Source of the DNA: Synechococcus sp. WH 8016
GTDB taxonomy: Bacteria; Cyanobacteriota; Cyanobacteriia; PCC-6307; Cyanobiaceae
Reading direction: 5' to 3'
Assembly (NCBI RefSeq): GCF_000230675.1
Contig: NZ_AGIK01000003.1
Coordinates: 1 to 64,000, forward strand
Length of the DNA: 64,000 nucleotides
The position numbers and the translations under genes are program-made. The notes below the pieces were generated by a model. It was not told where the DNA came from, searched no databases, and saw nothing but the letters and a program-made list of their open reading frames with translations. Positions 7,790 through 14,873 of this stretch are shown one piece after another (the stretch's first letter is position 1; each line of letters opens with the position of its first letter).

Positions 7790-9406
7790 ATGCAGAGGAT
7801 CTCTCCCCAAAAGCAAGCTGCTTTAGCCGCAGTGATTTTTGCCGTTGTCGCAATCACACTCCAGTGGTGGCGACTCATGAGCTTGAACGCAAGCTACGAC
7901 CAAGGGATATTTTTTCAAATTTTGTGGAACGGGCTCAGCGGTCATCCATTCGAAAGCACGCTTTCATCACAGCTATCCACCAACGTGATCCATAGCGGGG
8001 AATTTCCAGCTCTTGGATACCAGCGCCTAAGTCAGCATTTCACTCCCATTTTGGTGACCTGGATCCCACTGATTGGCCTACTTGGCATCTGGGGTTTACC
8101 AATCATTCAGGTGGGAATGATTACAGCCGCTGGAATCGTTTTATACAAGCTTGCAGCTCTTGAGCTCAGCCCATCACTATCTGCAAAAATAACATTTTCT
8201 TTCTACTTTGCCAATGCCGTCATCGCTCCAACACTTGCAAACTTTACCGATCTCTGCCAACTACCACTGCTTGTATTTGCTCTTCTCTATGGATTGAGAA
8301 CACACAACAAATTACTAACGCTCATATGCACTGTCTTAATTCCATTAGTCAGAGAAGATACAGGCGTTGTTCTAGCAGGAATTGCTCTTTGGCTAGGAGT
8401 AAAACAACCTCAACGCCGGCCCCTCGCTACAGCAATGTTTTTGGTCGGAGTGAGCTGGGTTGTCATTGTTACCAACGTCTTAATGCCGATGTTCGGCGAT
8501 GACAATGCGCGCAGATTCATGGTTTCCAATTTTGGACAGTTTGCGCCCGGCGTTGATCGTGCCACAAGCCTTGACATCTTGGGCCAGGTATTGCGCCAAC
8601 CCATCACTTTGCTTCGCGAGCTAGTGAGTCCGCCAGGAGACACTCTGTTGTACCTCGCCGGACAAGGGCTCCCGCTTCTGTTTATCCCATTGATTGCAAC
8701 TGATGCTTGGCTAATGATGGGATTTCCACTACTGGGCTTACTACTTGCAAAAGGCAGCAATGATCCACTCTCTATCAACATACGATATACATTTTTGGTC
8801 GTTCCAGGACTTTTCGGAGGATCAATCTATTGGTGGCGATCTAGAGAAAAGATCTTCTCGTCAAAACGATTTCGACAAATCTGGACTGGATGCATGGTTC
8901 TATCCTTACTTTTCGCAATCGCAGGAAACCAAAATCGTAGTTTTTCATTTTTAATCCCCGATAGCATTCAACCTTGGCTTTACAACAACCCTGTTCAGCA
9001 GTGGAAGCATGGACAATCTGCACGCGCGTCAATAAAGGAGATCCCGGCTCAAGCATCTGTTAGCGCAAACACCAATCTCGTCCCATGGCTAGCCAATCGC
9101 TCTGTGCTTGTAAGATTCCCCCACTCACTTAATTTTCAAGACGAATCCGGCATTCAAAAATCAGTGGACTGGATTGCCGTCGACCTTAAGGATTTAAGCC
9201 ATTTCGCATCTGCGTTCCCACGAGATCGGAAAATGCTCAACAAGAGCTTATCTAAGTTACAGAAAAACAGAAGCATTTACTCCGTTTATTCAATCAATGA
9301 TGGCGTTGTCCTAATGCAAAAACATAAATCGCAATCAAAAAAGTTAGAGAAAGAGCTTGACCAGTTAATTATTAATTTGTCAACCCAAAACGATGCCCCT
9401 CAATGA
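7790..9406 (+). CDS. DUF2079 family membrane protein
   Basis: 538 residues with about ten membrane segments. The N-terminal SYDQGIFFQILWN (35-47) with Asp37 and the later REDTGVV motif are typical of DUF2079, a family with the GT-C glycosyltransferase architecture but no established reaction. The last 120 residues are soluble. It is divergent from the EEISW paralogue (73 nt between starts) and probably belongs to the same envelope-glycan module. ATG 7790 gives a standard short N-terminal tail before the first segment. The last codons lie inside a strong hairpin at 9395-9431. Confidence 0.8.
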   Translation: MQRISPQKQAALAAVIFAVVAITLQWWRLMSLNASYDQGIFFQILWNGLSGHPFESTLSSQLSTNVIHSGEFPALGYQRLSQHFTPILVTWIPLIGLLGIWGLPIIQVGMITAAGIVLYKLAALELSPSLSAKITFSFYFANAVIAPTLANFTDLCQLPLLVFALLYGLRTHNKLLTLICTVLIPLVREDTGVVLAGIALWLGVKQPQRRPLATAMFLVGVSWVVIVTNVLMPMFGDDNARRFMVSNFGQFAPGVDRATSLDILGQVLRQPITLLRELVSPPGDTLLYLAGQGLPLLFIPLIATDAWLMMGFPLLGLLLAKGSNDPLSINIRYTFLVVPGLFGGSIYWWRSREKIFSSKRFRQIWTGCMVLSLLFAIAGNQNRSFSFLIPDSIQPWLYNNPVQQWKHGQSARASIKEIPAQASVSANTNLVPWLANRSVLVRFPHSLNFQDESGIQKSVDWIAVDLKDLSHFASAFPRDRKMLNKSLSKLQKNRSIYSVYSINDGVVLMQKHKSQSKKLEKELDQLIINLSTQNDAPQ

Positions 9407-9431
9407 ATGATTAAATCACTCATTGAGGGGC
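9395..9431. terminator. Strong hairpin spanning the stop codon of the DUF2079 gene
   Basis: A 12 bp perfect stem (9395-9406 with 9420-9431; arms GCCCCTCAATGA and TCATTGAGGGGC) and a 13 nt loop. The left arm contains the TGA stop of the plus-strand gene. A U tract is weak on both sides (CTCTCG on plus, ATCGTTTTGG on minus), so it could end the minus-strand small ORF, the plus-strand gene, or both, or protect mRNA 3' ends. Confidence 0.6.
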
Positions 9432-9487
9432 TCTCGCCGGGTCCGCTCTGTCGCGGAACCGATTGATCTAGGAACTAGACGCCGTAA

Positions 9488-9541
9488 TCAGACGGCCTTC
9501 TCCACGATCAGCAGACCCTGAATCAAAGAACTAGAACTCAT
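9488..9541 (-). CDS. Tiny 17-residue ORF with a consensus ribosome-binding site
   Basis: ATG at 9541 to TGA at 9488 encodes MSSSSLIQGLLIVEKAV. It is preceded by AGGAGGAGG (9555-9547) at a 5 nt gap, the clearest Shine-Dalgarno sequence I noticed in this window. The minus-strand transcript would then reach the hairpin at 9395-9431. The product could be a small hydrophobic peptide, a leader peptide, or the remnant 5' end of a decayed gene. There is no recognisable family. It lies downstream of psbD but beyond the psbD terminator, so it probably has its own promoter in 9560-9790. Confidence 0.4.
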   Translation of the reverse strand: MSSSSLIQGLLIVEKAV

Positions 9542-9555
9542 GGACACCTCCTCCT

Positions 9556-9793
9556 GAAGGGATAAGTGATCGCCGGCAATGCATTCGGAAGGAAATCAGC
9601 GCTAGAAGCACTAAAAAACTGCCACAAAGCTGCGAACTGTACTCACCCATCCTAACTGAATATTCTCCATAGGGCCTCAAAAAATCCATAAGCACGCCCA
9701 GAAAGCAACGAAGAGATGAGGGCTTAATCAGTTTTGAGAAACTTTAATGGCCAACTCAGCGACAGTAAGAAAGAGACCTTTAACGAAGACAAC
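9556..9793. other. Non-coding stretch between small ORF and psbD terminator
   Basis: About 240 bp with no gene that I can support. On the minus strand it would hold the promoter and leader of the 17-codon ORF. I could not identify a convincing promoter pair. Confidence 0.4.
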
Positions 9794-9821
9794 AAAAAAG
9801 CGCTCAATTAATTGAGCGCTT
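9794..9821 (-). terminator. Rho-independent terminator of psbD
   Basis: A 24 bp perfect palindrome at 9798-9821 (half-site AAGCGCTCAATT), followed on the minus strand by a T run at 9794-9799. It lies 38 nt past the psbD stop codon and indicates that psbD is transcribed alone. Confidence 0.88.
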
Positions 9822-9858
9822 GAAGTGATCAGAAAAACAATCGAATTTTTCGACTTAA

Positions 9859-10914
9859 TCAGAGAGCGTTTCCACGGGGCAGAACCTCTTCAGGGAAGAC
9901 GAAGTTTTCGTGCGGCTGGTCAGCCGGTGCCATCCAGGCACGCAGGCCTTCATTCAGAAGAATGTTCTTCGTGTAGAAGGTCTCAAATTCAGGATCCTCA
10001 GCAGCGCGGATTTCCTGTGACACGAAGTCATAGGCACGCAAGTTGAGGGCAAGGCCAATGATGCCGATGGAGCTGGTCCACAGGCCCATCACAGGCACAA
10101 ACAGCATGAAGAAGTGCAGCCAACGCTTGTTGGAGAACGCAATTCCGAAGATTTGGCTCCAGAAACGGTTGGCGGTGACCATGGAATAGGTCTCTTCTTC
10201 TTGGGTGGGTTCGAACGCCTTAAAGGTGTTCGACTGTTCACCATCCTCAAAAAGAGTGTTTTCCACGGTTGCGCCGTGAATAGCGCAAAGCAGTGCACCG
10301 CCAAGAATGCCGGCCACTCCCATCATGTGGAAAGGATTCAGGGTCCAGTTATGGAAGCCCTGGAGGAACAACAGGAAGCGGAAAATTGCAGCCACACCAA
10401 AGGAGGGTGCAAAGAACCAGCTGCTCTGTCCCAAGGGGTACATCAGGAAGACACTGACGAACACCGCAATCGGACCGGAGAAGGCGATGGCGTTGTAAGG
10501 ACGAATGCCGACCAAACGAGCAATTTCGAACTGACGCAGCATGAAGCCGATCAGTGCAAAGGCGCCGTGGAGAGCAACGAAAGCCCAAAGGCCTCCGAGC
10601 TGACACCAGCGGACGAAGTCACCCTGGGCTTCTGGGCCCCAGAGCAAGAGAAGGCTGTGACCCATCGCATCAGCGGGGGTGGACACAGCAGCGGTGAGAA
10701 AGTTGCAACCCTCGAGGTACGACGACGCAATGCCGTGGGTGTACCAGGAAGTTACAAAGGTGGTTCCCGTTAACCAGCCACCAATCGAAAGGTAGGCCGT
10801 GGGAAGAAGGAGAATGCCGGACCAGCCGACAAACACAAATCGGTCGCGTTTGAGCCAGTCATCGAGGACGTCGAACCATCCCCGCTGCGGCATGCGACCT
10901 GCAGCGATCGTCAT
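9859..10914 (-). CDS. psbD: Photosystem II reaction-centre protein D2
   Basis: D2 forms the photosystem II core heterodimer with D1 in the thylakoid membrane and binds P680 chlorophyll, pheophytin, QA and the non-haem iron. The 351 residues match D2 throughout: N-terminal [20 protein letters not shown], five membrane helices, the [15 protein letters not shown] segment, and a C terminus ending PRGNAL. Length is standard. It has its own terminator and no psbC downstream, although psbD commonly overlaps psbC in cyanobacteria. This is therefore probably the separate second psbD copy that many cyanobacteria carry, often induced by high light. The copy number cannot be checked in this window. Confidence 0.98.
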   Translation of the reverse strand: MTIAAGRMPQRGWFDVLDDWLKRDRFVFVGWSGILLLPTAYLSIGGWLTGTTFVTSWYTHGIASSYLEGCNFLTAAVSTPADAMGHSLLLLWGPEAQGDFVRWCQLGGLWAFVALHGAFALIGFMLRQFEIARLVGIRPYNAIAFSGPIAVFVSVFLMYPLGQSSWFFAPSFGVAAIFRFLLFLQGFHNWTLNPFHMMGVAGILGGALLCAIHGATVENTLFEDGEQSNTFKAFEPTQEEETYSMVTANRFWSQIFGIAFSNKRWLHFFMLFVPVMGLWTSSIGIIGLALNLRAYDFVSQEIRAAEDPEFETFYTKNILLNEGLRAWMAPADQPHENFVFPEEVLPRGNAL

Positions 10915-10919
10915 GAGAG

Positions 10920-10933
10920 AGCTTCATGAAGCT
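10920..10933. promoter_or_regulatory. Palindrome just upstream of the psbD start
   Basis: AGCTTCATGAAGCT is a perfect 14 bp palindrome ending 5 nt before the psbD ATG. In the mRNA it covers the ribosome-binding zone, where no Shine-Dalgarno sequence is evident. It could be a translational control element, or chance. Confidence 0.3.
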
Positions 10934-11098
10934 TTACGTTTGTGAGCCTAGAGGCCTTGGCTCTTTTTGCAGGGGCTACACAGCCGAGAAACCCATAGAT
11001 GAGTGAAAATACTCAAGCCTCCGTTTCCAGCTCCTAGTGAGGAGAATGGAATCACAAACACTCTTTTATCTGTGTACGTCGTCGAATTAGCTCTTCGC

Positions 11099-11335
11099 AT
11101 GAGCCCGATGCCTATCTCTGTTCAACGCAAGGAATCGGGAGATGCCGAATCTGTGTATCAGCAGGTTCGGCAAGCCCTTGAGCAGGGACAGCCACGCTTG
11201 CTTGAAATGACCTGCGAAAAAGTAGAAGGCAAACGACTCAGCGTTCTAACGAGCGACGTTTTAGCGGTTCGGATTTACGAGAAGACAGCAGCATCCGGGG
11301 GGAGCAAACGCCCAGGCTTTTCACTCGACAGCTAA
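11099..11335 (+). CDS. Small conserved-looking hypothetical protein
   Basis: 78 residues from ATG 11099 (another ATG is at 11108). Soluble and mixed alpha/beta: an Ala/Gln-rich helix ([14 protein letters not shown]) followed by beta-like segments ([26 protein letters not shown]). No catalytic motif is seen and I do not recognise the family. It ends 6 nt before the ABC ATPase start and is probably co-transcribed with it. The longer frame from 11003 reaches into the psbD promoter region and is less likely. The start choice is uncertain; that the region codes is likely from the tight spacing. Confidence 0.6.
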   Translation: MSPMPISVQRKESGDAESVYQQVRQALEQGQPRLLEMTCEKVEGKRLSVLTSDVLAVRIYEKTAASGGSKRPGFSLDS

Positions 11336-11341
11336 ATCCCT

Positions 11342-12022
11342 GTGGGAACGGACACCAACGAGCGGGTTCTTCAGTTTGAAAGCGTGAGTTTTTGCTGGCC
11401 CTCTGGCACCCACGCTCTGGACCGCTGCAGCTTCAGCGTTCCAGGGCCAGGCCTTTGGATGCTTGTAGGGAGCAACGGCAGCGGAAAGAGCACTCTCTTT
11501 CGCATGATCGGAGGATTGATCCAACCTCAGTCAGGACGAATGGACTGCAACGTCCAAACAGCCTTGGTGTTCCAAAATCCCGACCATCAACTGCTACTTC
11601 CCAGTTGCGGCAGCGATCTTCTCCTTAACCTTCCCCCCACGCTTACCCCGGCCCTCAAACGAAAGCGGATCGCCCACCTGCTCGAACAGGTTGGGCTCGC
11701 CGGTATGGCTGGCCGGCAAATTCACACCTTGAGTGGAGGCCAAAAACAGCGCCTAGCGATTGCTGGTGCTCTAGCCAGCGAAGCCAAACTTCTGCTGCTT
11801 GATGAGCCCACAGCCCTTTTAGACCCATCCAGCCAAAGCTCGGTCCTGGCAACCGTTCAACAGCTTTGTCACCGCTCACTCAATCCACTCACAGCTCTTT
11901 GGATCACGCATCGACTGGATGAACTGGACCATGCTGACGGCGCAGCACTGATGGAAAAGGGCAGGATTGGTCCCTGGGGAAAAGGCCTCGCCTTACGCCG
12001 CACACTCAAGGCACTTGCCTAA
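11342..12022 (+). CDS. ABC transporter ATP-binding protein (CbiO/EcfA-like)
   Basis: 226-residue ATPase subunit that would energise a membrane transporter. All motifs are intact: Walker A GSNGSGKST (43-51), Q loop VFQNPDHQLLLPS, signature LSGGQKQRLAIAGAL, Walker B LLLLDEPTALLD and switch histidine in WITHRLDE. The Q-loop context FQNPDHQ resembles the cobalt/ECF-type (CbiO, EcfA) ATPases. GTG 11342 is the likely start. No transmembrane or substrate-binding partner is adjacent, so its membrane partner must be encoded elsewhere; the substrate cannot be told. It ends 35 nt before tRNA-Asn. Confidence 0.85.
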   Translation: MGTDTNERVLQFESVSFCWPSGTHALDRCSFSVPGPGLWMLVGSNGSGKSTLFRMIGGLIQPQSGRMDCNVQTALVFQNPDHQLLLPSCGSDLLLNLPPTLTPALKRKRIAHLLEQVGLAGMAGRQIHTLSGGQKQRLAIAGALASEAKLLLLDEPTALLDPSSQSSVLATVQQLCHRSLNPLTALWITHRLDELDHADGAALMEKGRIGPWGKGLALRRTLKALA

Positions 12023-12057
12023 GTCAGGGCCTGGCAGTTAAGGTCTCCTGGTCTCAA

Positions 12058-12129
12058 TCCTCGGTAGCTCAGCGGTAGAGCGGTCGACTGTTAATCGATT
12101 GGTCGCAGGTTCGAATCCCGCCCGGGGAG
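12058..12129 (+). tRNA. tRNA-Asn (GTT anticodon)
   Basis: A 72 nt cloverleaf without encoded CCA. Acceptor TCCTCGG pairs with CCGGGGA, the D stem is GCTC/GAGC, the anticodon loop is CTGTTAA, the T loop is TTCGAAT, and the discriminator is G. The T stem GCAGG/CCCGC contains an A-C mismatch at the third pair (12107 with 12119); all other stems pair well apart from ordinary G-T wobbles. It is followed by a clear terminator. Confidence 0.95.
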
Positions 12130-12140
12130 TTTCAAACCAA

Positions 12141-12172
12141 TGTCATCACCTTCACGGTGGTGACATTTTTTT
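12141..12172 (+). terminator. Rho-independent terminator after tRNA-Asn
   Basis: Stem 12141-12150 (TGTCATCACC) pairs with 12156-12165 (GGTGGTGACA) with one T-G wobble and a 5 nt loop, followed by seven T (12166-12172). It starts 12 nt after the tRNA. Confidence 0.9.
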
Positions 12173-12429
12173 GTCTAGGTAGCAATGGTTTTTCTTCATT
12201 CAGAAAAAAACTGCCACCCAACGTCCTCCAAATCAGAAGATTTCCTGTAGAGCCGCAGGCGTCAATCTCCGCGTTACTCCAGCAAAACCCAGTCAGGCAT
12301 TCATTTTCCAGGGGCACGCCAACCATGAAGGCAAGCACCGGAATTCTGCAGAAACTGGTTGATCTTGAGAGAATTACTCCTTAATGACGCGGCCTTACCT
12401 CGTCCAACTGTTTTTTCGCCAGCATTTAG
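12173..12429. other. Leader region upstream of rpaA
   Basis: About 257 bp without a supported gene. The open frames crossing it have no recognisable product. It should contain the rpaA promoter and a long 5' leader. I saw no clear binding motif. Confidence 0.4.
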
Positions 12430-13230
12430 ATGAAGCCTTCCATCCTGCTGATCGAAGACGACCGGGACATGAGCGAACTGGTAGGCGGCCACTTAGAGCA
12501 CAGTGGTTTTGATGTTCAACGCGCCGACGACGGTATTAAGGGTCAGGCTCTCGCACTGCAATACACCCCTGATTTAATCCTTCTCGATTTAATGCTGCCC
12601 AATGTGGACGGTCTCACGCTCTGCCAACGACTGCGCAGAGATGAAAGAACAGCTTCCATTCCAATCCTGATGTTGACAGCTTTAGGTGGCACGAAAGACA
12701 AGGTGAGCGGATTCAATTCAGGAGCTGATGATTACCTCACAAAACCCTTCGACCTCGAAGAGCTTCAAGCACGCGTGAAAGCACTTCTGAGGCGTAGCAA
12801 CAGAGCTCCTATCGGAACATCCGGGAATCATCACGAAATTCTTAGTTATGGACCGCTAACCCTGGTACCAGAACGTTTTGAGGCCATTTGGTTCGATCAT
12901 CCCGTCCGCCTCACCCACCTGGAATTCGAGCTTCTTCATTGCCTGCTCCAACGTCATGGTCAAACGGTTGCTCCCTCTCTCATCCTCAAAGAGGTTTGGG
13001 GTTATGAGCCAGATGACGATATCGAAACAATTCGCGTTCACGTCCGTCACCTACGCACCAAATTAGAACCAGACCCACGCAAGCCCCGTTTTATCAAAAC
13101 GGTTTATGGAGCTGGGTACTGCCTTGAACTGCCCACCGGGTCTCAACTCGATGGACTGCAAGATGTGCTCGCTCAAGCGCGCCAAGATCGAGAGCAAAAA
13201 GCTGAAGCCACGAATCGGGCAACCGCTTGA
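12430..13230 (+). CDS. rpaA: Response regulator RpaA (OmpR family)
   Basis: RpaA is the DNA-binding output regulator of the cyanobacterial clock, phosphorylated by SasA, and it also affects phycobilisome-photosystem coupling. 266 residues: receiver domain 4-120 with acidic pocket EDD (9-11), phosphoacceptor Asp53 in LLDLMLP, and the LTKPF lysine; winged-helix domain about 145-245 with [18 protein letters not shown] and [17 protein letters not shown]. The long stretches [15 protein letters not shown] and [15 protein letters not shown] fit RpaA rather than RpaB. The C-terminal tail is charged and low in complexity. It is transcribed alone and converges on holB with a 10 nt gap. Confidence 0.93.
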   Translation: MKPSILLIEDDRDMSELVGGHLEHSGFDVQRADDGIKGQALALQYTPDLILLDLMLPNVDGLTLCQRLRRDERTASIPILMLTALGGTKDKVSGFNSGADDYLTKPFDLEELQARVKALLRRSNRAPIGTSGNHHEILSYGPLTLVPERFEAIWFDHPVRLTHLEFELLHCLLQRHGQTVAPSLILKEVWGYEPDDDIETIRVHVRHLRTKLEPDPRKPRFIKTVYGAGYCLELPTGSQLDGLQDVLAQARQDREQKAEATNRATA

Positions 13231-13240
13231 TCTTGAGCGC

Positions 13241-14224
13241 TTAGAGCCCCATCAAATCCAGAAACGTCACTTCCCAGGCCAATCTGGGTTGCACAAACGA
13301 AAGCAATTGAACGCGTAATTTCTCGAGTTTTCTGAGAATTTGCTCGTTCTTTTGCTCCCTCCAATGGTGCTGTTGTAGCCAATTGATGAGCCAAAGCTGT
13401 TGCTCACCATCAAGGGCCTCAGTGAGATCACGAGCGAGGCCGAGGGCTTCAATCGGCTGGGTTGGCAAGGCGTGCAAACGTCCCATCAAATCGGCAGAAA
13501 CCCTGGACCACTGCTTGACATGACCCAATAGCGCGCCTGGAGAGCCCCCAGCCATTGCAACCAACTCAGGCTGCATGAGCGCTTGCTTTGCAGACTCTTG
13601 GTCGACCTCAGCGGGCAAACGTTGGAGCACGGACTGCATGTCTTCCACACTTAGCTGGATCAATCGAATCAACTGACAGCGGGATCGAATCGTGGAGAGC
13701 AACCGTTCGGGAGCCGCTGACAACAAAATCAACACTCCATGGCCTGGTTCCTCAAGCGTTTTGAGCAGAGCATTCGCGGCGGCTTCCGCCATCGCTTCAG
13801 GCTCCTCAAGCACAACAAGACCTCGCGACGACTCCAGCGGTTGCCGTGACAAAAAACGACTGATGTCGCGAATCTGATCCAACCTCACAAGGGGAGGGGT
13901 TCGCCGACTCACGCCGGCCTCTTCAGCTTCAGAGCGGGAGAGCAAACGTCCCTGATGGCTGTAGCTGGGTTCGACCCAGAGGAGATCAGGGTGGTTGCGC
14001 TCTGCCAAGCGACGCCGCTGGCGCGGATTGCACTGGCCTTCACTGAGCACACCCTCGAGGAATCTCAAAACAGCCAGGCGACGGCCTACGCCTTCTGGAC
14101 CAGCGAAAAGATAGGCAGGAGCGAGGCGGCCTTGCTGCAGAGCTGCCCTTAAAAGGGTCTCAGCTAGAGGCTGGCCCACCAAATCAGCAAACAGATCCTG
14201 CTCTTCGCGCAACAACTGGCTCAT
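13241..14224 (-). CDS. holB: DNA polymerase III delta' subunit
   Basis: Clamp-loader subunit that helps the gamma complex open and load the sliding clamp. 327 residues from ATG 14224. Features: the N-terminal LVGQPLAETLLRAAL segment, AYLFAGPEGVGRRLAVLRFL in place of a Walker A, SRFLSRQPLESSRGLVVLEE, and EAAANALLKTLEEPG with the clamp-loader sensor SAAPERLLSTIRSRCQ. The usual four-Cys zinc module is not evident. The ATG overlaps the tmk stop as ATGA, so translation is probably coupled. The C terminus is less conserved. Confidence 0.92.
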   Translation of the reverse strand: MSQLLREEQDLFADLVGQPLAETLLRAALQQGRLAPAYLFAGPEGVGRRLAVLRFLEGVLSEGQCNPRQRRRLAERNHPDLLWVEPSYSHQGRLLSRSEAEEAGVSRRTPPLVRLDQIRDISRFLSRQPLESSRGLVVLEEPEAMAEAAANALLKTLEEPGHGVLILLSAAPERLLSTIRSRCQLIRLIQLSVEDMQSVLQRLPAEVDQESAKQALMQPELVAMAGGSPGALLGHVKQWSRVSADLMGRLHALPTQPIEALGLARDLTEALDGEQQLWLINWLQQHHWREQKNEQILRKLEKLRVQLLSFVQPRLAWEVTFLDLMGL

Positions 14225-14871
14225 GACTGCCAAGCTGCCGCCCGGGTGAGCAAGGCCGTTTGAATCGCCTCCGCAACCTCCAGACGCGGACGGTCAGCCA
14301 CAACCGACACCCAGCCTCGCGTCTTAGCCAAATCAGAGAAACCCTTGGCAACGCGCTCTAAGAAAGCAAAACCTTCCGCTTCCATTCGATCTTCCTCACG
14401 ACTTCCGCGGCGCTGAACGCTCAATTCCAAAGGGAGATCAAGCCAGATCGTCATGTCGGGGCTGAGCCCTCGCGTGGCAATGCGTTCAAGCTCAGTGATA
14501 AGCACACGGTCGAGACTTCGTCCATATCCCTGGTACGCCATCGTCGATCCCGTGAACCGATCACTGAGCACCCAATCACCCCTCTCCAAAGCAGGCTGAA
14601 TCACTCGGTCCACATGCTGAGCACGATCCGCTGCATACATCAACAACTCTGCTGTTGGCCCCGGGTCAGCATCTTGAGGGGGGTGGAGCAGAAGCTCACG
14701 CAGGCTTGTCCCCAAGGCCGTTCCTCCCGGTTCTCGAGTGACAATCAGCTGAGACCCCGCGGGCATCAGTCCGCTCGTCGGGAGCCAACTCGATAGCTGC
14801 TGAAGCTGGGTGGTTTTGCCACAACCATCAATGCCCTCCAGCACCAGCAGTCGTCCCTTGCTCCTGCCCAT
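14221..14871 (-). CDS. tmk: Thymidylate kinase
   Basis: Phosphorylates dTMP to dTDP for DNA synthesis. 216 residues from ATG 14871: P-loop EGIDGCGKTT (12-21), TREPGGT with the DR(Y/F)-type dTMP site, LMYAADRAQHV, LSDRFTGSTMAYQG and the Arg-rich lid region. The upstream part of the longer open frame lies in the copper ATPase gene and is not used. The start lies 2 nt after the ATPase stop codon, and the stop overlaps holB, so the three form a copper ATPase-tmk-holB run. Confidence 0.95.
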   Translation of the reverse strand: MGRSKGRLLVLEGIDGCGKTTQLQQLSSWLPTSGLMPAGSQLIVTREPGGTALGTSLRELLLHPPQDADPGPTAELLMYAADRAQHVDRVIQPALERGDWVLSDRFTGSTMAYQGYGRSLDRVLITELERIATRGLSPDMTIWLDLPLELSVQRRGSREEDRMEAEGFAFLERVAKGFSDLAKTRGWVSVVADRPRLEVAEAIQTALLTRAAAWQS

Positions 14872-14873
14872 GG

